Source of the DNA: Magnaporthiopsis rhizophila
Taxonomy: Eukaryota > Ascomycota > Sordariomycetes > Magnaporthales > Magnaporthaceae
Length of the DNA stretch: 64,000 nucleotides
Reading direction: 5' to 3'
NCBI GenBank assembly: GCA_003049465.1
Contig: PYSS01000003.1
Span: forward strand, 186,001-250,000
Below are positions 35,511 to 45,168 of this stretch, piece after piece. The notes under the pieces are model-generated. The model was not told the origin of the DNA. It saw only the letters and a list, made by a program, of their open reading frames with translations, and ran no database searches. The translations under genes and the position numbers were made by a program. The stretch's first letter is position 1; each line of letters begins with the position of its first letter.

Positions 35511-36095
35511 CTAGTATGAATGAATCTACAATCATGGATGCGCTGTTAGCAAAACGGAGGCCGGCTTTACAGATATCTGGGAACAAACCTGTCCTGAGAG
35601 CGAGGTCCATTCCTCAAGGCCCCTGACGTAGGGATCTGTCGATGCGTCTGCCGTGGCTTCGTGGTTCCATACGACCACCTCGTCGAACTCGCCTTTAGTT
35701 GCCATCTTGCTGGCATCCGGCTCCTTCTCGTCTGCGTCGACGTCGATAGCCTCGGGCTCGTCCGTCATGGGCGGCTCTGACGAGGCATCGCCTTTACTCG
35801 TCTCAACCACTACCCCTTTGTATCCCTCAGGGACCTTGACAGTAGTTCCCTGCAGCTTTCGCCCACGGAAATAAGCAGTCTTTTTCCCTGTTCATTATAA
35901 ATCATTCGGTGAGCGACTTTTTATTGAATGTCCTTCGGGTGACTGTATGAGCATACCATCATTCTCGGTTGGTCTCCAATAGGCCTGGATGGAGTCGACT
36001 GGCCCGTCATGATGGACAGCACATGGCAGAAGGTTGACGGCGACCTTGTGTTGGTCCGTCTCTTGCGATGTGATTTCAAATTGCGGCTGCGACAT
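35511..36095 (-). CDS. rnh203: Ribonuclease H2 subunit C
   Basis: Exons 36095-35957, 35887-35589 and 35525-35511. Product 150 aa. The non-catalytic C subunit scaffolds the RNase H2 trimer that removes ribonucleotides from DNA. The conserved NLLPCAVHHDGPV lies at residues ~20-32. Splicing at 35957/35887 joins ENDG to KKTAYFRGRKLQG, the family core. Exon 2 ends at GLEEWTSLSGQ. The frame can be read on to VCSQIS and a stop, but a gtttgt donor at 35588, a CTAAC branch point and a TAG acceptor at 35526 join it to a 15-bp last exon coding Ile-His-Ser-Tyr-stop. This restores the Ile-His end typical of the family. The middle (residues ~82-105) is an acidic variable loop. Confidence 0.88.
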
Positions 36096-37553
36096 TTCGG
36101 ATTGGGCGGGTAATGATGAGAGGGATCTCGGTCGGATGGTGTGTCTTGTGCCAAAGCCTTCCAAGATTTGCAGGAGGCTCAATTAAGCAATTGAGCCAGG
36201 CGCGTCTCATCGCGTTGCTTCACCAGCACACCGCCCCGCCACTGTAGACCGCCCAATGAAGTCTTGGATGGGTGGGGCGATCTTCCTGAACATCAAGCTC
36301 CCTTCATTTTGTCTTTGGGATCACACACTCCTGCCCAGTGCTCCCTTTCTTATGCACAACCAGACGTCGAACCAGCTACAGTTCGGAGCCTGAGTTCGTG
36401 GCCTGAGTCCGCAAACATCCAAATCGCAGATAGGTATCTCCTTAGTTTGTATAGAGCTCAATCCGCGCCACTTCAAACGCTTACTGGCCACTCAGCACAA
36501 CGATAACGTGAAGCCAGGAGCCCAAAAGAATCTAGTCCAGGGAAGCATGGAAATATGAGGGAGGGGGAGCAGCAAAACCTAAACTCCACGTTCCCCTGAT
36601 AAGGCGAGAGGCCATCCATGTCCCGGAGATGGCACTTTCATAATGCAGTCGGGTATGGCAGCCCACCAAACTTTAAAGTTCCAATTTGCTAGGGCACGCC
36701 CGTGGATCCGATTGTTTCACCCACCGGGCGGCACGTTTCTCGTCCGGAAAACGGTATCCGTTCCCCAACCCCTACCTAACCACACGGGATCGTTATCTGG
36801 GAGTGCAGAGCGTCTATCGCGCCGGCACGAAGGTATCCGTGCCAGGTGGCATGCCGCCTCCCTAGGGTGTGCTGCTGGTGGCAACCAATCCGAAGTCCCG
36901 ATCACGAGCGACCCCGGCATCTCGGATAGATCATGCAGATGGCTGGCTGCGACACTGGGGCACTGCTGCCAGCTCGAGGCGGTCAACACGGTAGTCCAAA
37001 GTGCGATACCGGATCGGGGTCGGTGACGAATTCCCCTCCCTAATCCATCGGGGACTTTTCGCAATCGCCAGATGCGCGTGGGTGATGGCGATGGACAGCC
37101 AGGGTCCTAGGGCCAGGATCTCATGCAGATGGCCAAGTTTGTCGAGCCGGAAGCTTGGTGTCCCTCTCTTGCAGGCAGACCTTGACCGCAAAGGGACGGG
37201 ACATGCAGCCGCACTGACACCGAGCAAGAGTCAGCGAGACAGGAACCAGACTTGTCCCGGTTAAGCACAATCTGATGTCTCCTGGGTTCCCCTCATCTTT
37301 CCGCTTTGCGTTGCTGTGGGCGAGAGGGTTATCGCCCTCCTCGCACTAGTGAACATCGGCACAGGATCTGTCCCAGACCCTATGACCAGGCCAGCCCTCC
37401 GGAGCTTCCTCCCTTTATCTCTTTTTTTGTTTTCCTAATTGTTTATGTATTTGCTCCTCTTTTCTTTTCCTACTGTGCGCGTTGCCGCTCTGCTTGGACC
37501 AGCAAAGGTTCTAGATTAGGCATACGACTCCTCCGAGGCAGCCAAGCGGAGCC
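36096..37553. other. Intergenic region upstream of RNH2C and the CFA-synthase-like gene
   Basis: About 1.46 kb between divergent starts, with no supported gene. Two CGCGT cores (36201-36205, 36211-36215) lie 106-120 bp before RNH2C. A pyrimidine-rich tract (37400-37470) precedes the CFA-like start. Confidence 0.5.
36201..36215. promoter_or_regulatory. Paired CGCGT cores upstream of RNH2C
   Basis: Two CGCGT words (ACGCG on the gene strand) are spaced one helical turn apart, just upstream of RNH2C. They match the MBF core but not the full palindrome. Single cores are frequent in GC-rich DNA, so this is weak evidence. Confidence 0.3.
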
Positions 37554-39202
37554 ATGTTTCCCTCACTCCTCGCACCCCTCTCCAAGCCATTGGCACGAGG
37601 CTTTGAGGCGGCCCGCGGAACCATCGGCAGCTTGACTTGGGGACCGGCCCTGACTGTCGCAAAGCCGGCCATCGAGGGCGTCTTACGACAGATCCAGATC
37701 GGAACCCTGGTGCTCGTCGACGAGCCCGCACGCCGCCGCCTCGTTTTTGGCCAGAAACTGAGCAGCAAAGGCACCCGGGGACTTGACGCGGGTGACGACG
37801 GATCAGCCCCGCGGACCAATGGGTGCAAGGCCAGAAGGGAATCTGCCAGTAGCGCCGGGGCCCCAAGGGTTGAGCTTGTGGTCAAGCGTGATGCGTTCTG
37901 GATGCGGCTTCTCCTCTTCGCCGACATGGGCTTCGCAGAGTCCTATATGCTCGGCGATTTCGAGTGTGCCGAGTTGACCTCCTTCTTCCGGCTCTTCATC
38001 ATCAACCGGGAGAAGTTGGGAAACGGCATCACGCACTTCTCGTCGATATCCAGCGCCGTCACCAGCCTCGCGAGGACGACAAACGCGCTTGGAAACTCTC
38101 TGCTGAACATCTCGGCGCATTACGACATCAGCAATGACATGTTTGCCGCCTTCCTATCGCCGGACATGACCTACTCGTGTCCCATTTGGAAGGCAGTCGG
38201 CGGCAGTGAGACCGCATTAGAGGAGCGCGAGGAGTCGCTCGAGGAGGCGCAGATGACCAAGCTCCGCCGGTTTATTGACGGAGCGCGGATAAAATCGACG
38301 GACCACGTGCTCGAGATTGGCACTGGTTGGGGCTCGTTCGCCATCGAGGCCGTCAGGACCACAGGGTGTAGGATCACCAGTCTCACGCTCTCGAGGGAGC
38401 AAAAGGCGCTGGCCGAGGAGAGGATAGCGGCCACAGGACTCTCGGATCGCATCCAGGTGCTGCTGATGGACTACCGGGAGCTGCCAGTGCCTGAGCAGAG
38501 ATACGACAAGATAGTCTCCATTGAGATGATCGAGGCTGTGGGCGAGGAGTTCCTGAGCACGTATTTCGCTCGCATTAATCAGCTCCTCAAGCAAGACGGC
38601 GGGATTGCCGTGTTCCAGGCCATAACCATGCCTGAGGGACGACACGAGGCCTATTCAAAGAGGGAAGAGTAAGTCTTGAGCTTTGTGCTCCGTGGCTTGT
38701 TTTGAGAACCAACTGGTGTGTGGAAACATCACAAGGAGACTGACCGAATCTGGCAAGCTTTATAAACAAGTACATCTTCCCCGGAGGCTACCTACCCTCG
38801 ACGACACAGCTTGTCAACCATATCGCCAAGGAGTCTCAGGGGACGCTCATAGTCGAGCGCATTGAGAACATCGGCGGTCACTACACCAAGACGCTCCGTC
38901 TCTGGAAAGAAAGCTTTCTCGCCAGCTTCGACACCAGGATCAGATCGGCGCTGAAGAAGGAGCACGCCGATATGACGGAGCAGGAAATCGACGTCTTTAG
39001 GAGGAAATGGGAGGTAAGAGAAGATCCCCATTTTCGGCCCCTGCTACTAGAGCCTGTTGCTTGATCAAGCAAGTTAACGTTTTCGGCCTAGTATTATTTC
39101 ACATACTGTGAGGCCGGATTTCTCACCAAGACGCTGGGAGATGTGATAATAACCGTCGGCCGAGAGGGTGCTATGGAACTGATGGAGGAGATTCCGTTAT
39201 GA
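37554..39202 (+). CDS. Cyclopropane-fatty-acyl-phospholipid synthase-like SAM methyltransferase
   Basis: Exons 37554-38668, 38758-39013 and 39092-39202. The introns are 89 and 78 bp, and the first uses an AAG acceptor after a CTGAC branch. Product 493 aa. The family transfers a methylene from S-adenosylmethionine to double bonds of membrane acyl chains. The active-site Cys lies in MTYSCPIW (Cys209). The SAM-binding motif is VLEIGTGWGSFA (~250-262). The catalytic Glu lies in SIEMIEAVG (~325). FQAITMPE has Gln where the bacterial enzyme has His, as in plant enzymes. The DFINKYIFPGGYLPS segment and YYFTYCEAGF near the C-terminus are also plant-like. No membrane helices are evident, which argues against the sphingolipid C9-methyltransferase relative. 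Whether it makes cyclopropane or methyl-branched lipids is not visible. Confidence 0.88.
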
Positions 39203-39462
39203 GAACTGCGGCTGGGGGTCGCCGGCTTTGCGACTGATGAGCGCTTGGTTGAACTGCCTTGGAGGGAGGCAGTTTGTGGTAATCTACTGTTGATTGTCTT
39301 CATGTCAGATACAGATAATGAAGCCAGGCATGTCTCGAATGCAGCAGTGGACCATCTACCGCGGGTGCCGTGGTCAGATATCACTCAAGTCTCTCCTCTC
39401 TGGGTATATAACATCCAAGATTCTATACTCAAAGGTGCCTGACCCAAGTCCGCCAAGAAGGA

Positions 39463-40500
39463 TCAATTCTTTTTCTTTTTCTTCTTTTTGGTCTTCTTCT
39501 TTGCGGACGCGTCCTTTTTCGAAGGCTGCGAACCAGACTCAGGGAATCTGCTCATAAACTCGATGTCAAACTGCGGCTTGTGCCGCCGGAACAGCAGCAT
39601 AGTGACCCGAGCATCCTCTATGCTCGAGTGGGTTCCGTCCTGTATCTCAAGGCCCAGTATCTCCCGCGCCAGCACGCGCAAAGCCGGCTTGGGGCCTTGG
39701 CCGTACTTCCTGAAGCCCGAAAACTTGGCCGTGTCCCTGATGGCGCGGTGAGGGTGGTCCAGCTCCAGGGCCGCGAGGTCGTGCTTGACGTCGTGGCCGA
39801 CCATGATCCTCCCCTTCAGCAGGCGCGCGACCTGTCCCTGAACCTCGTCGAAGGGCCTCGCGACGGCCATGTCGCGCGGCCCGACGCCGCTTACAGCGGT
39901 GCGCCAGTCGGTGACGGGCTGGCGCTGGCAGACCAGCGAGTCGTAGACCTGGGCGCCGTGGAAGTCGACCAGGCTGACGCGGGCCAGGGACGACTCGAGC
40001 CCGTCGTCGCCGACGCCGACCATCTCGCAGTCGATGCCGACGTACTTGCCGAGGCCCTCGAAGCCCGGGGCGAGACCTTCATTGGGCCGCGACGTTGCGC
40101 CCCGGAGCGCAAGGTCGCCGTTGAGCCCCAGTCCGTAGGCCTCGGCGACGGCCTCGGCCGAGATGTCGTTGTCTTCGGCCCAGAGGGCGAGCGAGGGCGT
40201 GATGCTAGTGGGTGCGGCATGGGTGACGCGCGAGCTTTGGGTTACGCCCATGCCGTTGCTGCCGGTACCACTGGTGCCGCTGACCTTGTTGGGTACCATT
40301 TTGCTGCTGGCGGAGCCGGAGCGAGGCCGCTTTGCACTAGGCGGCGGCAAAGGTTTTTGTTTCTTCCTGGCCAGCGACCCTGTTGCTGGTGACGTCGACT
40401 GGCCTGCAGCCTTCCTCTTGACCGCCGGCTTGGCTGCCGCGGATTCTGCCTTTAGCTTTTCTTGGAGTTTCTTCCAGTTTGAGGATAGCTCAGGTGCCAT
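39463..40500 (-). CDS. rex4: REX4, DEDDh 3'-5' RNA exonuclease
   Basis: Single exon, 345 aa. Rex4 is a nucleolar exonuclease linked to pre-rRNA (ITS1) processing. The N-terminal ~100 residues are basic and disordered. The exonuclease domain spans ~150-305, with acidic residues in GIDCEMV (Asp157, Glu159), GHDVKHDL (Asp237/Asp241), and His291/Asp296 in HSSIEDAR. The C-terminus is a lysine-rich tail of nucleolar type (KKKTKKKKKKK). It lies head-to-head with ESA1 over 504 bp, and the two could share regulatory DNA. Confidence 0.95.
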   Translation of the reverse strand: MAPELSSNWKKLQEKLKAESAAAKPAVKRKAAGQSTSPATGSLARKKQKPLPPPSAKRPRSGSASSKMVPNKVSGTSGTGSNGMGVTQSSRVTHAAPTSITPSLALWAEDNDISAEAVAEAYGLGLNGDLALRGATSRPNEGLAPGFEGLGKYVGIDCEMVGVGDDGLESSLARVSLVDFHGAQVYDSLVCQRQPVTDWRTAVSGVGPRDMAVARPFDEVQGQVARLLKGRIMVGHDVKHDLAALELDHPHRAIRDTAKFSGFRKYGQGPKPALRVLAREILGLEIQDGTHSSIEDARVTMLLFRRHKPQFDIEFMSRFPESGSQPSKKDASAKKKTKKKKKKKN

Positions 40501-41004
40501 GATGAGCTCGTTGGATTGATTCAGGTTGGCTTGATTGCTCGATGGTTGGTCTCGACTCCGAACGAGCGAGGTGTGTACCTTGGCTCATAAGAAATCACCA
40601 TCCATGATACAAAAGCATGCACCCAATTGTCACCGTATCAGTAGGGTTTAGGATACCAGTTTTCGATCTCCTCTTCGGTGCTCCCTAAATAAATTTGATG
40701 TTGTGTGATGAAGATGGCCAGACGGTCGGGGTGAGCTGATAGTCTCAGTTAGAGTCGCGACAGCCAATCAGCCGTGTCGCTAGAACTCAGTGGAAACTCA
40801 GGCACCCTGGGGGCAAAACGAGCCCCGGGACCAGTATTTGCCCCGCTGAATTTTCCAGAACAAGGCGTCGCGATGGGAATTTGAATCTTCAAACTTACAA
40901 CCCGCTCAGGAATCTATCCGTCAAAACACCGCCCGCTGGGGTCCTGCATCAAATTTGCGCGATTTTTCATCAAGTACTGGCCAGGAGGAATTGTTACAAC
41001 CATA
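40501..41004. promoter_or_regulatory. Bidirectional promoter region between REX4 and ESA1
   Basis: 504 bp between divergent start codons. It contains GTAGGGTTTAGG (40641-40652), a degenerate telomere-like word about 140 bp before REX4. No TATA box is evident. Confidence 0.5.
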
Positions 41005-42615
41005 ATGAGCCCGCACGCGACAAACGGGGATGGCGCGGCAGTGGGCTCGAGCGAACCGCGACAGAAAGGGCGGGCGACGGCGGACACGCTGCTAGTTGGG
41101 TGCATTGCGTGGGTGGAGAAGGAAGGCCAGCCGCGGCGGGCTGAGATCCTGAGCATCAAAGAGACCAAGAGTGGGCGGCAGTTCTACTGCAACTTCGACA
41201 ACTTCAACAAGCGGCTGGACGAGTGGGTCCCGCTCGCCCGCATCGACCTTAATCGCGATGTCGAGTGGCCCAACCCGGACAAGGACAAGGCCAAGGACGG
41301 CAAGGCCCCCAAGAAGGGCGCCTCGTCCGGCCAGCCCTCCAAGAAGAACCAGCCGCCCAAGCGCGGCCAGAAGCGGCCCATTGGCAAGCGCGAGCAGTCG
41401 GTCGCCTCAGAAGCCGGCACGCCCACCACCGCCCACCCTTGGTCCGACTTTGTCGAGTCCCAGGGCCAGCTGAAGACACCGCTGGCCGAGACGCCCGTGT
41501 CGGCCACGCCGGGCGGCGACGACGGCGGCGATGACAGGCTGATCCCTGCCGGTCAGCCCGCGTCGGCCGCCGTGGCCGTCGTCACGCCCGGCGGCGCCAG
41601 CGACGACATGGACACCACCGCCGTCGGCGACGACGACAAGGCGGGCGACGGGGCCAACAAGGAAGACGGCCACCCATCCCTGTTCAGCCGCGAGGAGGAG
41701 ATCGAGAAGCTGCGCACGTCCGGATCCATGACGCAGAACCCGACCGAGATCTCACGCATCCGCAACATCTCCAAGATCCAGTTCGGAAAGTTCGACCTGT
41801 ATCCCTGGTACTTCTCGCCCTACCCCGAGGCCTTCTCGATGGAGGACGTCATCTTCATCTGCGAATTCTGCCTGTGCTACTACGGCGACCCCAAGTCGTT
41901 TGCCCGGCACCGCTGCAAGTGCACGCTGCAGCACCCTCCCGGCAACGAGATCTACCGCGACGAGCACGTGTCCTTCTTCGAGATTGACGGGCGGCGCCAG
42001 CGCACGTGGTGCCGCAACCTGTGCCTGCTGTCCAAGATGTTCCTCGACCACAAGACGCTCTACTACGACGTCGATCCTTTTCTCTTCTACGTCATGACGA
42101 CCAAGGACGACATGGGAGACCACCTGGTCGGCTACTTCTCCAAGGAGAAGGAGAGCGCCGACGGCTACAACGTGGCCTGCATCCTGACGCTGCCGCAGTA
42201 CCAGCGCAAGGGGTTCGGCCGCCTGCTGATCCAGTTCTCGTACGAGCTCTCCAAGATCGAGGGCAAGCTAGGCTCGCCCGAGAAGCCGCTGTCGGACCTG
42301 GGCCTGCTGAGCTACCGCCAGTACTGGTCCGAGATGATCATGGACCTGCTCATCAGCTACCACGAGCGCGACGAGCGCTGCAGCATCGAGTCCATCGCCG
42401 CCCAGCTGGCCATGACGACGCAGGACGTCGAGCACACGCTGCAGGCCCTGCGCATGCAGGCCTACCACAAGGGCGAGCACAAGATCGTCGTGCCCGAGAA
42501 GCTGCTCGAGATGCGCGAGAAGGCAAAGACAAAGCAGAAGAGGGTTATTGACCCGGACCGCATCCAGTGGAAACCGCCCGTGTTTACGGCGGCCTCGCGG
42601 ACCTGGGGTTGGTAA
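41005..42615 (+). CDS. esa1: ESA1, MYST-family histone acetyltransferase (NuA4 catalytic subunit)
   Basis: Single exon, 536 aa. Esa1 acetylates histone H4 and H2A within NuA4 and is essential in yeast. The N-terminal chromo barrel domain (~25-90) includes FYCNFDNFNKRLDEWV. A Lys/Pro/Gly-rich linker follows. The MYST domain starts near residue 255 with IQFGKFDLYPWYFSPYP, then the C2HC zinc finger CEFCLCYYGDPKSFARHRC (first Cys 286). The catalytic Cys392 sits in VACILTLPQYQRKGFG, with the acetyl-CoA loop QRKGFGRLL after it, and the WSEMIMDLL segment near the end. No intron is needed. Confidence 0.97.
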   Translation: MSPHATNGDGAAVGSSEPRQKGRATADTLLVGCIAWVEKEGQPRRAEILSIKETKSGRQFYCNFDNFNKRLDEWVPLARIDLNRDVEWPNPDKDKAKDGKAPKKGASSGQPSKKNQPPKRGQKRPIGKREQSVASEAGTPTTAHPWSDFVESQGQLKTPLAETPVSATPGGDDGGDDRLIPAGQPASAAVAVVTPGGASDDMDTTAVGDDDKAGDGANKEDGHPSLFSREEEIEKLRTSGSMTQNPTEISRIRNISKIQFGKFDLYPWYFSPYPEAFSMEDVIFICEFCLCYYGDPKSFARHRCKCTLQHPPGNEIYRDEHVSFFEIDGRRQRTWCRNLCLLSKMFLDHKTLYYDVDPFLFYVMTTKDDMGDHLVGYFSKEKESADGYNVACILTLPQYQRKGFGRLLIQFSYELSKIEGKLGSPEKPLSDLGLLSYRQYWSEMIMDLLISYHERDERCSIESIAAQLAMTTQDVEHTLQALRMQAYHKGEHKIVVPEKLLEMREKAKTKQKRVIDPDRIQWKPPVFTAASRTWGW

Positions 42616-42786
42616 GCAGTAGTGTGCGCGGAATACGCATGTACAAGATCTATAAAGTGTTCGCTTGCAAGCCGGCTATTCAATTGTATATATTCAGCCC
42701 CGTAGGTTTATTTAAAAACCACACACAAGACTGTTTTTGTCAGGGCGCAAAACTCAAATAGATACCCAATTCACCACAACCATCTT

Positions 42787-44439
42787 CTATACAAACCCAA
42801 ACACCTGCTGTACCTCGTCTTCCTCCTCCGCCGTCGGCGGCCGATCCCGCAACCCCCGCAGGACCCTGGCCAGCCTCTCGACGCCCTCGACTATCCGCTC
42901 GTCGTCCTCCCACGAGTAGCACAGCCTGAGGTTGCGCGGGAACCGAACCCTGGCGGCGTTGTTGTCGTCGTTGCCGTGGCCGCTGCCGTCGTCGCCCTTG
43001 ATCTGGAACATGTCGCCCGCCGCCACCACCAGGTTCTCGTCCTTGAGCGCGCGCCTGGCCACGATCGCCGCGGAGGCGTGCTGCTCGGGCAGGGTCAGCC
43101 AGGCAAAGTAGCCTCCGTACGTGGACGTCGGCTCGTCGAAGCGGACGCCTATGGGCGCGAGGTGCGTCCGCAGCGCGGCCAGGAGCACGCCGTGCCGCCG
43201 TTGCAGGTCCGGGCGCACGACGCCGTCGAGGTGGGCGGTTAGGGCGCCGGTGCGGATCATGTCCCACTGTGGCCGGCCGGGTGGTTTTTTTAAAAGTCGG
43301 GTCAGCGGTGGGGAGCTCTCCATGCCCGGAGGAATAGGTGGGATGTAAAGGGAAGAGGGGGTTCACGGGAGAAAGAAACTCACAATCATCACAGCCGCAA
43401 GCTGGCTCGCCGCACCCCCGCTCCTGTTCGCGCCCGTGTGCGCCAGCCCCGTGATGAACGCCGGCGTGCCCTCTGCCCAGCCCGTGCGCACGCCGGGCGC
43501 GATCATCTTGCTGAACGAGCCGTTGCTGACGGCGTGTCCGAACCCGGCCTCGTCGTGCCGGCTCGGCCCCAGCTCCGCCTCGAGCGCGCGGTCGACGTCG
43601 ACGAGCCGCGGTGGCGGCCGCAGCGGGAGAAGCGACGGCTCTGCCGCCGGGCTGCTACTGGCGACGACAGGCCACCGGAGCAAGTCGTACACGTCGTCGC
43701 AGACTATCAAGGCGTCGTGCTCGCGGGCCAGCCGGACGAGCCCCTGCCGCCGGCGCAGGCTCATGGTCTTACCCGAGGGGTTGGCGCTGGTGGGGACCGC
43801 ATAGATGATGTGGCGGTAGGCTTTCCTTGTGGGGAGCAGGTTTTTGAAGACCTACGTGAGTGTGAAAACAGGTTCGCATAAGTGCGCCGTTTCTGCAGCA
43901 GTTGAGCTAGCTGCCTGCCAGGCAAAACTTACAGGCTCCGCCGGCTCGTCGCCCGACCCAAACGACTTGAGCCCCCTTTCCAGCCACTCCAAGTCGATCC
44001 CCTCGTCATCCTCGGGGACGGCCCTCAGCCGGCCCCGGAACCCAGCGTCCTCGAAGATGGGATTCGACAGGTGGTAGCACGGCGCCACCGCCCACACGGC
44101 CCTCGTGAAGCCCGGGTCCGTGTACGAGCCCAGGATGCAGGCCAGGTTCTGGCTCGCGCCGCCCGTGATGCAGATGCGGGCCGGATCCGGAGCGGGCTCG
44201 CCGTCCGGATGGTAGCGCGCGTTGAGAAAGGCCGCCAACTCCTCGCGCAGCGGCGTGAAGCCCGGGTCCGGCGCGTACTGTAGGCCCGGCACGAAGACGG
44301 CAGGGTCGGCCAGCGCCCGGTCAGCGGCCACCTTGAGCAGGTCCGCGGGCAGCTGCCGCGGCGCCGGCCAGCCTCTGATCAGGTTGATGAGTGGCTTTTC
44401 CGTGCCGGCGGCGGCAGCCGCTGTCGTCCTCGTCGACAT
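42787..44439 (-). CDS. PLP-dependent aminotransferase, fold type I (class I/II)
   Basis: Exons 44439-43933, 43851-43384 and 43266-42787. All junctions are phase 0, and the introns are 81 and 117 bp. Product 484 aa. Motifs in order: INLIRGWPAP; a GLQYAPDPGFTPLREELA segment like the N-terminal substrate region; ICITGGASQNL (cofactor phosphate loop); PTSANPSGKTMS; VCDDVYDLL with the pyridine-N-binding Asp; and SNGSFSKMIAPGVRTGW with the Schiff-base lysine (Lys284). It resembles the broad alpha-aminoadipate/valine-pyruvate-type aminotransferases. The substrate cannot be assigned. A ~20-residue Asp/Asn/Gly-rich insert lies in the C-terminal domain. It converges on ESA1 with only 171 bp between stop codons. 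Confidence 0.9.
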
Positions 44440-45168
44440 GGTCCTGGTGATGATGATGGGGCCTAGGAGCACACAGTAATAGCCGGGACGATGACGGATT
44501 AAGGTGTTGTTGCGTGGCGGGATCTGGAAAAGATGGGGGCGGCCGCTGCTGAGTTTAGTGACCGCTCGCAGGTACATGGACCTGGTCTCTCCTGTTTTGG
44601 AAACAGTTGATTGCCTGCCTGGGTACCTACCAAGTAGACCGGGCGTGTAAGCCCAGCTGGCGTCAGTTGCGTTTTTGGCGTACCTGCCACTCGAGAATAA
44701 AGTAACAGCTAGTTGAGCTTCGGCCCTGTTATCAATGCCGAGTTCGGAGTGTCGCATTTGTGGGGTTTGTTCACGTCATCTATGCGCCTCTCACACAAGC
44801 CCAGCCTTCTTGCAACTGTTATTCTATGAACAAGACTCCAGCCTACATTGGCCTCGGTTCTAGGCACCCTTACACAAAAAGAGAAGCAACCCAGGCTAAA
44901 AATAATCATTCCGCAGGAAGACCCCAGTCAATCATAAATCATAAGAACCCCGTCTCGGGAACCTTTTCTTCAAGACGCTAGAACGCCAAGCCTGTGGCGA
45001 CGCCACCAGTACCGGCGCGGCCCATCTTTCCAAACCTCCATAGTACAGATTACGGTCCGACTCCAGGACGGTAGCATAAGCTGCTAACACATACAAAGGA
45101 ACCATGGATACCTGTCGAGAAAGGTCGTTCTGATGCTATCGATGTTGATCAAACTACGTAAATGCTAC
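44440..45168. other. Intergenic spacer (GH125 3' end / aminotransferase promoter)
   Basis: About 730 bp between two minus-strand genes. No coding signal seen. Confidence 0.5.
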
